Shown here: positions 9,467-18,551 of the stretch, one piece after another | How positions within the stretch are numbered: the stretch's first letter is position 1 | Layout: each line of letters starts with the position of its first letter | DNA from: Negadavirga shengliensis | GTDB lineage: Bacteria; Bacteroidota; Bacteroidia; Cytophagales; Cyclobacteriaceae | Assembly: GCF_042652345.1 (NCBI RefSeq) | Contig: NZ_JBHSJJ010000010.1 | Location: 154,614 to 218,613, forward strand | Direction: 5' to 3' | Length of the DNA: 64,000 bases | The notes under the pieces: model-generated | What the model was told of the DNA's origin: nothing | What the model saw: the letters and a program-made list of their open reading frames with translations, nothing else | Databases searched by the model: none | Made by a program: the position numbers and the translations under genes

Positions 9467-10492
9467 ATGAATAAACCCAATTATTTGATGAGGACTTCAA
9501 CGGTATATTTTCTGTCCACGCTCCTGTTTTTAGGAATAACGGTCTCCGGTAAAGGCCAGCAAAAACCAAACAAGATCAGCGTCCTGTTTGATACCGATGC
9601 CAATAATGAACTGGATGATCAGCATGCCATGGCTTATTTGTTTTTCAACGGGGACATTTTTGACGTGGTGGGGGTAACCGTAAATGCCACTTCCAGCGGC
9701 GGTGACATCAACGGTCATTATGAGGAAGCCAAAAGGGTCATGCAACTGTGCAACGTGGATGAAAAAATCCCCCTCTTCAAAGGAGCCAACGGTTCATTTG
9801 AGGAAATCCGCCCTCATGTAAAAGAAAGCAACTTTGATGGGTCAGAGGCGGTTGATTTTATCATTGAACAGGCACATGCTAACACGAGCGGCAGGTTGGT
9901 ACTGCTTCCTGTGGGCAAGCTTACCAATATTGCCCTGGCCCTGGAAAAAGACCCTTCCATTGCCCCCAAAGTAAGGATAGTTTGGCTGGGATCCAACTAT
10001 CCCGAACCCGGCGAATATAATCAGGACAACGACAGGGCATCCATGAACTATATTTTGGACACGGAGGCGCCTTTTGAGATGGTAACCGTAAGGTATGGGA
10101 AGCCTTCTGGCACTGCGGCCGTAACCGCCAACCGGGCTGAAATACAAGCCAATATGCCCGGAAAAGGAGTCAAAGCCAAGCAACCGGTAACCGGCAGACA
10201 TGGCGGTACGTTCGAATATTTTGGAGATTATTCCATCAACCTATATGAACACATCGACACCCATGACGCGGCAGGAACACGGGCCCTCTTTGATATGGCG
10301 GCAGTGGCGATTGTGAAAAACCCTAATTGGGCGGAAAGAAAAGAAATCCCCGCCCCTACCCTCGTGGACAATAAATGGGTAGACAGACCTGAAAATCGCC
10401 GGAAAATGGTTCTCTGGGAAAATTTTGACAAAGAGGCGATCATGAAGGATTTCTTTGACCGGATGGAGAATTACGTACTGGTGGCGCCCTGA
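9467..10492 (+). CDS. Secreted inosine-uridine-type nucleoside hydrolase
   Basis: A 341-residue protein with a signal peptide (about 1-30) and then the calcium-binding IUNH signature DTDANNELDDQHA (Asp42, Asp44, Asp50, Asp51). It hydrolyses the N-glycosidic bond of ribonucleosides to base and ribose, here in the periplasm because of the signal. Its position between ribokinase and a GRP-type sugar transporter supports nucleoside or ribose salvage. The leader region STLLFLGITVSGKGQQ is a typical type I signal without a lipobox Cys. Substrate range (purine or pyrimidine) cannot be read from sequence. Confidence 0.9.
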   Translation: MNKPNYLMRTSTVYFLSTLLFLGITVSGKGQQKPNKISVLFDTDANNELDDQHAMAYLFFNGDIFDVVGVTVNATSSGGDINGHYEEAKRVMQLCNVDEKIPLFKGANGSFEEIRPHVKESNFDGSEAVDFIIEQAHANTSGRLVLLPVGKLTNIALALEKDPSIAPKVRIVWLGSNYPEPGEYNQDNDRASMNYILDTEAPFEMVTVRYGKPSGTAAVTANRAEIQANMPGKGVKAKQPVTGRHGGTFEYFGDYSINLYEHIDTHDAAGTRALFDMAAVAIVKNPNWAERKEIPAPTLVDNKWVDRPENRRKMVLWENFDKEAIMKDFFDRMENYVLVAP

Positions 10493-10546
10493 TCCTTCGC
10501 CTCCCCCGGCCCGTTTGTTTTTCCAATAACCCAATCTAATCATTGT

Positions 10547-11545
10547 ATGTATATCATCGATTCTTACCCCTTAGCCGTTGTATTCTGTTTGGTGACCATG
10601 CTCTGCTGGGGCTCCTGGGCCAATACCCAAAAACTCGCGGCAGGAACCTGGCGCTTTGAGCTCTTCTACTGGGACTATGTAATAGGTATTGTGTTGCTCT
10701 CCCTGATTTTCGGGCTTACGCTGGGAAATATGGGCGATTCAGGCAGGCCATTTATTGAAGACCTGCAGCAAGCCCAAATGGCCAGTTACCTGAAGGCTCT
10801 CCTGGGCGGGGTCATCTTTAACCTGGCCAACATACTCATCGTAGCGGCCATTGCCATCGCCGGAATGTCGGTCGCTTTTCCCGTGGGAATAGGCCTGGCC
10901 CTGGTTCTCGGCGTGATCATCAATTACATCTCCGAGCAAAAAGGTGATCCCGTACTTTTGTTTGTGGGAGTGGGCCTGGTCACGGCTGCCATTGTTTTGG
11001 ATGCCCTGGCTTACCGTAGGTTGAGCAGTTCGGCCGCCAAAAACCCTGGGAAAGGCCTAAAGCTGGCCCTTTTCGGAGGCTTGTTGATGTCACTGTTTTA
11101 TTTCTTTGTACAACAATCCATGTCTTTGGATTTTCACAGCCCTGAAGCAGGCAAATTCACCCCTTATTCGGCGGTATTTGTGTTTTCATTGGGGATACTC
11201 CTCAGCAACTTTCTGTTCAACACCATTTTGATGAGAAAACCGGTGGAAGGCAATCCGGTGACATATGACATGTATTTCTCGGGAAAACCCAATATCCATT
11301 TGGTGGGTATACTCGGGGGAATCATTTGGTGCATAGGCATGTCCTTCAGCATCATTGCAGCAGAGCAGGCAGGACCGGCCATTTCTTATGGTCTGGGCCA
11401 GGGAGCCACCATGGTAGCGGCCCTCTGGGGAGTATTCATTTGGAAGGAGTTTAGACATGCACCTGAGGGGACTTCCAAATTGCTCTGGGCCATGTTCGCC
11501 TGCTTTATCATTGGCTTGGTGCTGGTGATCTATGCCGGCATTTAA
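10547..11545 (+). CDS. GRP/DMT-superfamily sugar transporter, probably ribose uptake
   Basis: A 332-residue membrane protein with ten predicted transmembrane helices. The N-terminal CWGSWANTQKLAAGTWRFEL is characteristic of GRP-type (glucose/ribose porter, RhaT-like) members of the drug/metabolite superfamily. The second half repeats the motif at GGIIWCIGMSFSIIAAEQAG. The helix order 5+5 fits an internal duplication. Third gene of the salvage operon, 54 bp after the nucleoside hydrolase, so ribose or nucleoside import across the inner membrane is the likely job. Transport of a related pentose is possible. Confidence 0.78.
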   Translation: MYIIDSYPLAVVFCLVTMLCWGSWANTQKLAAGTWRFELFYWDYVIGIVLLSLIFGLTLGNMGDSGRPFIEDLQQAQMASYLKALLGGVIFNLANILIVAAIAIAGMSVAFPVGIGLALVLGVIINYISEQKGDPVLLFVGVGLVTAAIVLDALAYRRLSSSAAKNPGKGLKLALFGGLLMSLFYFFVQQSMSLDFHSPEAGKFTPYSAVFVFSLGILLSNFLFNTILMRKPVEGNPVTYDMYFSGKPNIHLVGILGGIIWCIGMSFSIIAAEQAGPAISYGLGQGATMVAALWGVFIWKEFRHAPEGTSKLLWAMFACFIIGLVLVIYAGI

Positions 11546-12005
11546 AGGTTAAATCACATCAGTTTCCCCGAGTGCCCCGGATCCCTTCAAAGGTATCCCG
11601 GGAATTACTCAGCCGGCCCCCGCTAGGACCGGGGAATTAGCACGAAAGATAGCATGATTTGCTTGAAATTATTATTGGAGAAAACGATTCAACGATCTGG
11701 ATCATTTCATGGATTCCGTGTCAACCGTGCCCGCCTCCCGAAGTCGTACGGAGGGCAGGCAGGCGGATCAGTGGAATTCCCCGAATCCCTTTGTTCGGGT
11801 CCGGGGCAGGCGTGGATAATAAATCCTTTGAACAACCCGAAAATTGATCCGGCCTTACCACCAAAAGCAGCCACCGGCATCTCCGGTCATTGATAGGGAA
11901 TTTTCTAAAATTTTTTCAATGCCTACAAAACCTCCTGACATACCCTTGTCACTCCACGTGCCTAGCTTTGGTCCCACATCAATATCAACTTAAAACCAAA
12001 GAAAA
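11546..12005. other. Gene-free stretch with GC-rich hairpin repeat
   Basis: No convincing gene. Positions 11779-11806 contain CCCCGAA-N8-TTCGGG followed by TCCGGGGCAGG; similar CCCCGAA/TTCGGGG hairpins occur at 60685-60703 and around 60813-60843, so this is a dispersed non-coding repeat. The rest looks like degraded GC-rich spacer. Confidence 0.5.
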
Positions 12006-12494
12006 ATGAGCTCAACCACGGAGAAAACCAAGCAGGTGATTACGTCTTCTGAATTATTGGAGCATTGGCAAGGCCACAGGGCCTTGACGAGGAAGGTAAT
12101 CGAAGCATTTCCTGATGAAGCACTCTTCAACCATTCCATCGGGGGCATGCGGCCCTTTGCTGCGATGGTGATGGAATTCCTGGCCATCGCCGGTCCCGGC
12201 ATCAAGCAGATCGTTACCGGGGAAACAGAAAAACTGGAGGAAAACATTGACCATGCCAACGACAAAAAGAAGGTTCTGGAATTATGGGATAAGACCACGG
12301 AAGTGATCAATGAATATTGGGCAAAGATACCGGAGGAAAAATTCCATGACACCATTCTGACTTTTGGAGAATATGAAGGGACAGTCTGGTCATCGATCTT
12401 CTATTTTATCGACAATGAAATCCATCACCGTGGACAGGGATATGTTTACCTCAGGTCCCTGGGAATTGAACCCCCTTATTTTTGGGAAAGGTAA
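12006..12494 (+). CDS. DinB-family protein
   Basis: A 162-residue four-helix DinB/YfiT-like protein. The start region ELLEHWQGHRALTRK and the C-terminal DNEIHHRGQGYVYLRSLG are the DinB metal-site helices, with His in the first and the H-x-x-x-H-like pair in the last. DinB proteins are presumed metal-dependent hydrolases or thiol-transferases; the actual substrate is unknown. A hairpin terminator follows at 12551. Three DinB genes are found in this window (also 13485 and 39542). Confidence 0.88.
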   Translation: MSSTTEKTKQVITSSELLEHWQGHRALTRKVIEAFPDEALFNHSIGGMRPFAAMVMEFLAIAGPGIKQIVTGETEKLEENIDHANDKKKVLELWDKTTEVINEYWAKIPEEKFHDTILTFGEYEGTVWSSIFYFIDNEIHHRGQGYVYLRSLGIEPPYFWER

Positions 12495-12550
12495 ATCCCA
12501 CTGTCCGCTTGTCGTAAATACCCGTCTATAAAGTCGCCTTTACACAGTAT

Positions 12551-12576
12551 AGTCCTGCGAATGCAGGGCTATTTTT
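12551..12576 (+). terminator. Rho-independent terminator after the DinB gene
   Basis: Stem AGTCCTGC / GCAGGGCT (12551-12570, one G-T pair) with a GAAT loop and the tract ATTTTT immediately after. It lies 57 bp past the DinB stop codon. Confidence 0.7.
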
Positions 12577-12653
12577 GTACTGGTTCTTATCATACTAATG
12601 GGTTTCACGGGCGTTTTACAGCACAAAACCATATCTTAAAAGTATACCGGCAT

Positions 12654-13040
12654 ATGAAAAACTCATTCAAGAATATAGATGGGTATATCGCGGCTTTCCC
12701 ACCGGAGATGCAGGCGCTCTTGGAACAGCTTCGCACCACCATCCGCAGTGCCGCGCCTGAAGCAGAAGAAACCATAAACTATGAAATACCCACGTTCAAA
12801 CTCCACGGTAACCTGGTTCATTTTGCCGCTTTTAAAACACATATCGGTTTTTATCCGACACCTTCGGGAATTGAGGCCTTTAAAACAGCATTATCCGAAT
12901 ATAAGGGAGCCAAAGGTTCTGTTCAGTTTCCATTGGATAAACCCCTGCCCCTGGATTTGATTGCTGAGATCGTGAAGTTCAGGGTGAAGGAAAATTTGAA
13001 AAAATCTGAGTTGAAGAATAAAAAAAACAAAAGCCAATGA
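12654..13040 (+). CDS. DUF1801 protein (YdhG-like)
   Basis: I start at ATG 12654; the longer frame from 12561 would overlap the terminator. The 128-residue product has the DUF1801 pattern: IDGYIAAFPPEMQALLEQLR, then AEETINYEIPTFKLHG, HIGFYPTPSGIEAF and a lysine-rich tail. DUF1801/YdhG proteins resemble frataxin in fold and some have been described as putative iron chaperones; the role is not established. Its stop overlaps the next gene by 4 bp (ATGA), so it is co-translated with an SRPBCC protein. Confidence 0.85.
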   Translation: MKNSFKNIDGYIAAFPPEMQALLEQLRTTIRSAAPEAEETINYEIPTFKLHGNLVHFAAFKTHIGFYPTPSGIEAFKTALSEYKGAKGSVQFPLDKPLPLDLIAEIVKFRVKENLKKSELKNKKNKSQ

Positions 13041-13465
13041 AGAGCATTCAGCAAATAAATTATATCAAAACCCCTCCTTCCACCATATACCGGGCACTTA
13101 CCACGCAGGAAGGTTTAAGTGAAGTGTGGACGCGAAATCTCTCTGTAAAACCGGACCTGGGAGCCATCAACAGATTTGATTTTGATGATGGATATCTTAC
13201 GGAAATGAAAGTGGTGGAACTCCAAAAAGATACCCGGGTGGTATGGGAATGTATCCAATCTGACAAAGAATGGGTTGGCACCGAAATTTCCTTTGATATA
13301 TCAGCAGAAAATGGTGTGTCCAAAGTATCCCTGTCCCATGACAAATGGAGCGAAATCACTGATTTTTATCGGTGGTGCAATTATAATTGGGCCATGTTTT
13401 TACTGAGTTTAAAGTCTTATTGCGAGAAAGGAAAAGGCATCCCGTTTCAGGAGAGGGAATTTTGA
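13037..13465 (+). CDS. SRPBCC / AHSA1-type START-like protein
   Basis: A 142-residue single-domain protein of the activator-of-Hsp90-ATPase-homologue type. It shows the opening strand INYIKTPPSTIYRALTTQEG, the WTRNLSVKPDLGAINRFDF segment and a C-terminal long helix (NYNWAMFLLSLKSYCEKGKG). Such domains enclose a hydrophobic ligand pocket; the ligand is unknown. Coupled to the DUF1801 gene by a 4-bp overlap and followed 19 bp later by another DinB gene, a frequent small-gene neighbourhood in Bacteroidota. Confidence 0.85.
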   Translation: MKSIQQINYIKTPPSTIYRALTTQEGLSEVWTRNLSVKPDLGAINRFDFDDGYLTEMKVVELQKDTRVVWECIQSDKEWVGTEISFDISAENGVSKVSLSHDKWSEITDFYRWCNYNWAMFLLSLKSYCEKGKGIPFQEREF

Positions 13466-13484
13466 AATATAAAAATACTTCCAT

Positions 13485-13994
13485 ATGTCGCACATTGAAA
13501 TAATCACGGAAACTGAAACAGCATTCGGGCATTTGCACAGCTTGTTGTCTGGCATAGATAGGGAACATTTTAATACCAAACCTTTCCCCGGTTCATGGTC
13601 TCCCGCTCAGGTTGGCGACCATCTGTACAGATCATATGCTGTTCTGGAAACGCTGAAGGGAAAAACTGCTCCTTTGAATGGCAGGAATATTGATGAAAAG
13701 GCCCGGGAATTTAGACCCGTATTCCTTGACTTTAATACCAAGCTGGAATCACCGGATTTTATACTTCCTTCGGAGAAGCCTATTGAACAGGAACATCTAC
13801 TGTCCAATCTGCAGACCAGAACTGATGCCATTATGGAATTTGTCAGGGAAAACGACCTTTCCGCCATCTGCCTGGACTTTGAACTCCCCGGTGCCGGCCC
13901 ATTAACGAGGCTGGAGTGGCTGCACTTTATCTCTGTCCATACCCAGAGGCACAACCATCAACTGAAAAACATCATTAAACATTTTCCGCGTTAA
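13485..13994 (+). CDS. DinB-family protein
   Basis: A 169-residue DinB superfamily member: the first helix carries FPGSWSPAQVGDHLYRSY with the metal-site His, and the last helix WLHFISVHTQRHNHQLKNI supplies the other His ligands. No membrane segment or signal, so cytoplasmic. It is separated by 4 bp from the small NFDLED protein gene downstream, suggesting one transcript running 12654-14220. Enzymatic activity is unknown for this branch. Confidence 0.87.
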   Translation: MSHIEIITETETAFGHLHSLLSGIDREHFNTKPFPGSWSPAQVGDHLYRSYAVLETLKGKTAPLNGRNIDEKAREFRPVFLDFNTKLESPDFILPSEKPIEQEHLLSNLQTRTDAIMEFVRENDLSAICLDFELPGAGPLTRLEWLHFISVHTQRHNHQLKNIIKHFPR

Positions 13995-13998
13995 GATC

Positions 13999-14220
13999 AT
14001 GAAAAAGGTATTGGTATTCAAAACATCCGTACAGGAAGAAAGAGAAATCCAGGAACTCCAACCTGCTTTGGACAGGCTTATTTACCAACAGGGAAGATGG
14101 AATTTTGATCTGGAAGATTGCGACAAAATACTCCGCGTGGAAGCCGGAGGAATAAGCACTGACATGCTGATAAATATTTTAAAATCAGCTGGTTATTATT
14201 GTGAGGAATTGAAAGATTAA
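13999..14220 (+). CDS. Small conserved 'NFDLED' protein, paralogue A
   Basis: A 73-residue soluble protein I cannot assign to a characterised family. It opens with a strand KVLVFKTSV, then a helix (about 13-30), the core WNFDLEDCDKILRVEAGG, a second helix and a final GYYCEEL. The predicted beta-alpha-beta-beta-alpha-beta order is that of a ferredoxin-like (HMA-type) fold, but the CxxC metal site is absent. Two relatives with the same core motif lie at 46840-47076 and 62598-62828. It follows a DinB gene by 4 bp and is probably co-transcribed. Confidence 0.75.
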   Translation: MKKVLVFKTSVQEEREIQELQPALDRLIYQQGRWNFDLEDCDKILRVEAGGISTDMLINILKSAGYYCEELKD

Positions 14221-14311
14221 AAAACCAAAAGGAAAATTATAACGCGGCTTTCCCGCCAAAAGCATCAAAATAGATGAGCCTGCCAGCTACGTGCAGGATA
14301 TAAAAATGATT

Positions 14312-14914
14312 TTATTCTTTTCTTCTGATCACATAATTTTTGATCGGGCTTTGCATGACCGCCTTCTGCATTTTGCCATCTTTGTAGTGGTACCTGTTTT
14401 TGTTGCCTTCCACCAGCGTGTCATACATGCCTTCTCCCAAAGGAGTGACCATGCAAAATTGCCCATAATTCTCAGCCATCATCTTTGAAATGTCTTTGGG
14501 TTCTTCAAAAAACAGCCTGACCGCACTGTAGTCAATCTCCTCATGCACCTGTGTATCCAGCTCATATCTATAAGAATTGGCGCGGACTTCGTAAACTTCA
14601 TCCTGCAACCAGATTCTGGAAAGAAAGTTGCCCCGGTTGGTGCTGGAGCGTACCGTCGAGCGGACGAACTGGCCGTTATGGTATTTCACTTCCGTCAAAT
14701 AATCTACATTTATCCTACCAAAAAGCCAAAAGCTCACCTCGCTTTTCAATAAATAAACAGCCGTATCCTGTTTATACAGTTTTGTGGCCTCCATTTCTCC
14801 AATGGTAAAGCCGGCAAGAGTAATCTCGTAAGCATGCCGTTCCTGAGCTTGGGTTTTGGGGGATACCATGCACAAAAGTAGGGTGATGCTGATGAAAGCC
14901 GATTTTATAACCAT
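14312..14914 (-). CDS. Secreted DUF6134-like protein
   Basis: A 200-residue protein with a type I signal peptide (about 1-23, ending TQAQE). The body starts YEITLAGFTIGEMEA, the pattern seen in Bacteroidota DUF6134/DUF3108-like beta-rich periplasmic proteins, and ends with a basic VIRRKE. No catalytic motif is recognised. It stands alone: about 90 bp from the + strand cluster on its 3' side and about 500 bp from the repair operon on its 5' side. Function unknown; an outer-membrane or periplasmic beta-barrel-like lipid-binding role is conceivable for the family but not shown here. Confidence 0.6.
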   Translation of the reverse strand: MVIKSAFISITLLLCMVSPKTQAQERHAYEITLAGFTIGEMEATKLYKQDTAVYLLKSEVSFWLFGRINVDYLTEVKYHNGQFVRSTVRSSTNRGNFLSRIWLQDEVYEVRANSYRYELDTQVHEEIDYSAVRLFFEEPKDISKMMAENYGQFCMVTPLGEGMYDTLVEGNKNRYHYKDGKMQKAVMQSPIKNYVIRRKE

Positions 14915-15410
14915 TGATCTTTTATTAGGATGGCGTAAAGGTAAACAGACAAAAAGTCACCCGCAACCCTTTCCCATATCCGGGGGTTTATAAGACGGAC
15001 TTCTGACCGAACCACGCGAGTTTGGGGACGTTTTTGTAAAAAAGCCGTCTATCGTCCCTGCGAGGCTTGACATTTAGAAAATGCACCAATCGGGATGACG
15101 GTTTCCTCCATGCACAGCTAGTATGGCTATTCAAAACCGCCAAAATCAGTGTTTTTCAACCAATTGAATAACAGGGTATTGTACAACACGTCACCGGTAG
15201 CCCTTTTAGGGGATTGGCGGGCTGGAAAAGGGCGCGGCAGTCTCCTTTCGTAAGGGGATTCCCGCGGCTCCAACCCACAAACCCACCCCTCGTGCCTACC
15301 GATGACGGCTTTTTTAAATGTTCATATTCTGTCTCACGTGAAATAACTCCGCAAATTTCGGGTTTATCGTTGTCCGTCAAAGTATTAATATTGCATTAAA
15401 CATCAACAAC
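14915..15410. other. Divergent intergenic region
   Basis: About 500 bp between two divergent genes. It contains short imperfect GC-rich repeats near 15195-15285 and no supported gene. Regulatory sequences for both flanking genes must lie here, but I see no clear -33/-7 pair or operator. Confidence 0.35.
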
Positions 15411-16262
15411 ATGACTGAGACACAACATATCCAATACGAGCGGATCGCAGCCGCCATCGCCTACATCAGCCAGAACTTCAGAAATCAGCCCCGGCTGGAA
15501 GAAATCGCTGAAAAGGTCCATCTGAGCCCTTACCACTTCCAGCGTCTCTTTACGGAATGGGCGGGAACCAGTCCCAAGAAATTCCTGCAATACATCAGTA
15601 TCAGCCACGCAAAAAAGGTGCTGAAAGAAAAACAGGCCACTTTATCCGATGCTGCCCACGAAACGGGCTTGTCGGGAACAGGAAGGCTGCATGATCTCTT
15701 TGTGAACATTGAGGGCATGACGCCTGCAGAATACAAAAACGGCGGAAAAAGCCTTGAGATCCACTACAGCTTTGCCCAAAGTCCCTTTGGCCCCCTCCTC
15801 ATTGCCACCACATCCAAAGGCATTTGTCACATGGCTTTCGCTGAAAACAGGGATGAAGCTTTGGCTGTGCTGGTGAAACATTTCCCGAATGCGAAATTCA
15901 TGGAGGGCCGCCATCCTGTCCAACAGGACGTGCTTGGGGTATTCAACGGGAACTGGAGCAGCCTTCACCGGATCAAACTCCACCTGAAAGGCACACCATT
16001 CCAGTTGAAAGTGTGGGAGGCCCTGTTGAGGGTCCCTATGGGACAACTGTCCACTTACGGCGACATAGCGATTGACATCAAACACCCCAAAGCTTCCAGG
16101 GCGGTAGGAACAGCCATTGGCAGTAACCCTGTGGCTTTTTTGATACCCTGTCACCGGGTAATCCAATCCACCGGCGCACTGGGGGGATATATGTGGGGGA
16201 CCATCCGAAAAACAGCCCTCATCGGCTGGGAAGCAGCCAAAACTGAAAAACAGAAGTCATGA
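15411..16262 (+). CDS. AraC-type regulator fused to O6-methylguanine-DNA methyltransferase (Ada-like)
   Basis: A 283-residue fusion. Residues 8-105 are an AraC helix-turn-helix pair (LEEIAEKVHLSPYHFQRLF), residues 115-275 a methyltransferase with the active site IPCHRV (Cys247). It transfers methyl groups from O6-methylguanine to its own cysteine and probably activates the operon. Unlike E. coli Ada it lacks the N-terminal zinc methyl-phosphotriester domain, which is instead found two genes downstream fused to AlkB. The stop overlaps the next start by 4 bp (ATGA). Confidence 0.93.
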   Translation: MTETQHIQYERIAAAIAYISQNFRNQPRLEEIAEKVHLSPYHFQRLFTEWAGTSPKKFLQYISISHAKKVLKEKQATLSDAAHETGLSGTGRLHDLFVNIEGMTPAEYKNGGKSLEIHYSFAQSPFGPLLIATTSKGICHMAFAENRDEALAVLVKHFPNAKFMEGRHPVQQDVLGVFNGNWSSLHRIKLHLKGTPFQLKVWEALLRVPMGQLSTYGDIAIDIKHPKASRAVGTAIGSNPVAFLIPCHRVIQSTGALGGYMWGTIRKTALIGWEAAKTEKQKS

Positions 16263-16957
16263 AGATCGCAGATCATATCATACCGGATATTGCCGGTAAC
16301 CTTCATAAAAACGGCCATGCCATCATCCCCCAATTTGTCAGTGAGGCGGATTGCGACGAGCTGAAAGCCGGTTATCACCGGCAGGATAGGTACAGAAAAA
16401 CCGTTTACATGGAACGCCATCGTTTTGGCTATGGGGAATACAAGTATTTCAATTATCCTCTTCCCGCCCTGATCCACTCCATCAGAGAAACGCTTTATCC
16501 TTTTCTGGTACCTGTGGCAAATCTATGGATGAAAGTACTTCATACTGGCAGGCGTTTCCCCGACACCCACAAAGAATTATTGGAGCAATGCATTGCCCAT
16601 GGCCAACATAAACCCACACCGCTGATTCTCAAATATGGCCCGGGTGGATACAACACCCTTCATCAGGATTTATATGGCGAAATCTACTTTCCCATGCAGG
16701 CAGTATTGTTTCTAAGTGATCCCGTAAACGACCATGCTGGTGGAGAATTCGTGCTGACAGAACAGGTACCCCGGGCACAAACAAAAGCCACTGTTCTGAA
16801 ACCCCGAAAAGGAGATATATTGGTTTTCACTACCCATTTCAGACCGGCCAAAGGGAAAAATGCCTATTACAGAATCAACGTAAAGCACGGTGTAAGTGAG
16901 GTAGTGCAAGGAGAAAGGTATACCTTGGGAATTATCTTTCACGATGCACTTAATTGA
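16259..16957 (+). CDS. 2OG-Fe(II) oxygenase
   Basis: A 232-residue dioxygenase with the facial triad His135-x-Asp137 (LHQDLYG) and His210 (VKHGVSE), and Arg220 for 2-oxoglutarate. It is not AlkB-like in sequence; Bacteroidota alkylation-repair operons often carry such a second oxygenase whose substrate is unproven. It is coupled on both sides: 4 bp with the Ada-like gene upstream and 14 bp with the Ada-zinc/AlkB fusion downstream. The context makes repair of alkylated DNA or of the alkylation by-products the likely role. Confidence 0.85.
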   Translation: MKIADHIIPDIAGNLHKNGHAIIPQFVSEADCDELKAGYHRQDRYRKTVYMERHRFGYGEYKYFNYPLPALIHSIRETLYPFLVPVANLWMKVLHTGRRFPDTHKELLEQCIAHGQHKPTPLILKYGPGGYNTLHQDLYGEIYFPMQAVLFLSDPVNDHAGGEFVLTEQVPRAQTKATVLKPRKGDILVFTTHFRPAKGKNAYYRINVKHGVSEVVQGERYTLGIIFHDALN

Positions 16958-17804
16958 TCGTATGATAAAGCATGCCCATCTAAGTGAAACAGAAACAAGA
17001 AAACTCATCAAAAACGCAGCGATATGTTGGGGAGGGAACGTCAGACTTAAAATTTACGGGACTTTGCGATGCCGTTCGGGAAAACGAATGAAGAAAGAAA
17101 ACCGTATATTTTTTGTTTCCGAAAACGAAGCCCTGAAAAACGGCTACCGTCCCTGCGCGCATTGTCTGCCGGACCGATACTATACCTGGAAAACAATGGA
17201 TCTATTCAGTAATGATACCGATAAAAACCGCAACCTACTGCCTAAAGATGGTGTTGTGAATTATTATGGCCGCTTGCTTTTACCGGCAGAAGCGGACCAT
17301 TACCTGGAAAAACTCCTGCATCATATCAATTGGCGCCATGATGAAGCCATCATTTTCGGCAAGCGCATCATCACAGACCGAAAGGTGGCGTGGTACGGAG
17401 ACCGCGAGTTTGAATACACTTATTCAAAAACCACCAAAACAGCCCATAGCTGGACGCCTGAGCTCCTGGAACTCAAAAAACTGGTGGAAACCGCCAGTAA
17501 TGAGACGTTCAATTCCTGTCTCCTCAACCTGTATCACAACGGTAATGAAGGCATGGCCTGGCACAGTGATGGGGAAAAAGACCTCAAAAAGAACGGCGCT
17601 ATTGCATCTTTGAGTTTTGGTGCCGAGCGCAAATTTGCCTTTAAACATAAAAAAAGTAAGGAAACCGTATCCCTGGTACTGCAACACGGAAGCCTTTTGA
17701 TCATGAAAGATGAAACACAGACCCATTGGCTACACCGGTTACCTAAAACCAAGTTTGTCAAGAAACCACGGGTCAATCTAACGTTTAGAACAATTACATC
17801 ATAG
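16944..17804 (+). CDS. Ada zinc-binding domain fused to AlkB dioxygenase
   Basis: Residues 1-88 match the stand-alone Ada metal-binding domain (KIYGTLRCRSGKRM, then GYRPCAHCLPD); residues about 98-286 are AlkB (VVNYYGRLLLP, MAWHSDGEKD with His207/Asp209, distal His264, and RVNLTFR for 2-oxoglutarate). Only three zinc-type cysteines are visible (Cys43, Cys71, Cys74); the partner four residues after Cys43 is Lys. The AlkB half oxidatively removes N1-methyladenine and N3-methylcytosine. The Ada half could accept methyl groups from phosphotriesters. The reading frame is continuous through the linker. Confidence 0.88.
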   Translation: MHLIDRMIKHAHLSETETRKLIKNAAICWGGNVRLKIYGTLRCRSGKRMKKENRIFFVSENEALKNGYRPCAHCLPDRYYTWKTMDLFSNDTDKNRNLLPKDGVVNYYGRLLLPAEADHYLEKLLHHINWRHDEAIIFGKRIITDRKVAWYGDREFEYTYSKTTKTAHSWTPELLELKKLVETASNETFNSCLLNLYHNGNEGMAWHSDGEKDLKKNGAIASLSFGAERKFAFKHKKSKETVSLVLQHGSLLIMKDETQTHWLHRLPKTKFVKKPRVNLTFRTITS

Positions 17805-17849
17805 GCCAAATGAGGAATACCCAGATTTTTGTCAAAAAAAATACTTATT

Positions 17850-17889
17850 TTTGTAATTTAAATACATTATTTTTAACTTTGTAACAAAG
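17850..17889 (+). promoter_or_regulatory. Bacteroidota-type promoter with overlapping dyad upstream of the MarR-like gene
   Basis: TTTG at 17850-17853, 20-nt spacer, TAACTTTG at 17874-17881. The -7 element overlaps the palindrome CTTTG-TAA-CAAAG (17877-17889), a plausible autoregulatory site for the regulator that starts at 17943. The surrounding 100 bp are AT-rich. Confidence 0.6.
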
Positions 17890-17942
17890 CATTTTATAAC
17901 TATTTTTCATGCTATTAATTAAGGGTAAATTATTAATCATCT

Positions 17943-18422
17943 ATGGTCATCGAAAACAAAAAACTTCCCATCGGGTATTGGATAAAGCATGCCGACCAAT
18001 TGCTCACGTCAGGAATCAATCAAGTACAGCACTCCTTTAGCCTGACCAGAACTTCCTGGCAGGTTTTAAATTCCATTGCTTCCAAACCTGATATCGATAG
18101 GGAATCATTACTGGAGGTAATGCAACCCTTTGCCGGGGAAAAATCTGTCAGCACCATTTTATGTGAGTTTTTTGACGAAAACATCATCTCCATTCAGGGC
18201 GGGCTGAGATTGTCTGAAAAAGGGAAACAGTTGTACAAAGACTGTCTGAAGGCGCAGCAGGCCTTCAGAAAAAAAGCCATGGCCGGCATTTCGGAAGTGG
18301 AATATGAAATCAGCGTCAAAACCTTGAGTCAGCTTGTCAGCAACTTATCGCGACCGGAAGCCAGCCGGAGAAGCCCGATAAACGGTAAGCACCGAACCTA
18401 TGAAAAGGAACATTCCCGGTGA
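17943..18422 (+). CDS. MarR-like winged-helix regulator
   Basis: A 159-residue protein with MarR architecture: N-terminal dimerisation helix (IGYWIKHADQLLTSGINQV), central winged helix (about 40-95; SFSLTRTSWQVLNSIASKP) and C-terminal helix. The recognition helix region is less typical than in classical MarR, so the call is at fold level. It lies between the repair operon and the trhA gene, with a clear promoter at 17850. Ligand and targets are unknown; the palindrome overlapping its promoter suggests autorepression. Confidence 0.7.
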   Translation: MVIENKKLPIGYWIKHADQLLTSGINQVQHSFSLTRTSWQVLNSIASKPDIDRESLLEVMQPFAGEKSVSTILCEFFDENIISIQGGLRLSEKGKQLYKDCLKAQQAFRKKAMAGISEVEYEISVKTLSQLVSNLSRPEASRRSPINGKHRTYEKEHSR

Positions 18423-18551
18423 AGTGTAGTTGATTGCAACAGGCTAATTTCACTTTGCCACCGACAAGCAAAGCCTGTTTCCAAGCACATACGGGTTAGT
18501 GAAATTGGTGAAAAATGCTGAAATTTCCGGCATTCAAAATACCTTTGTACT

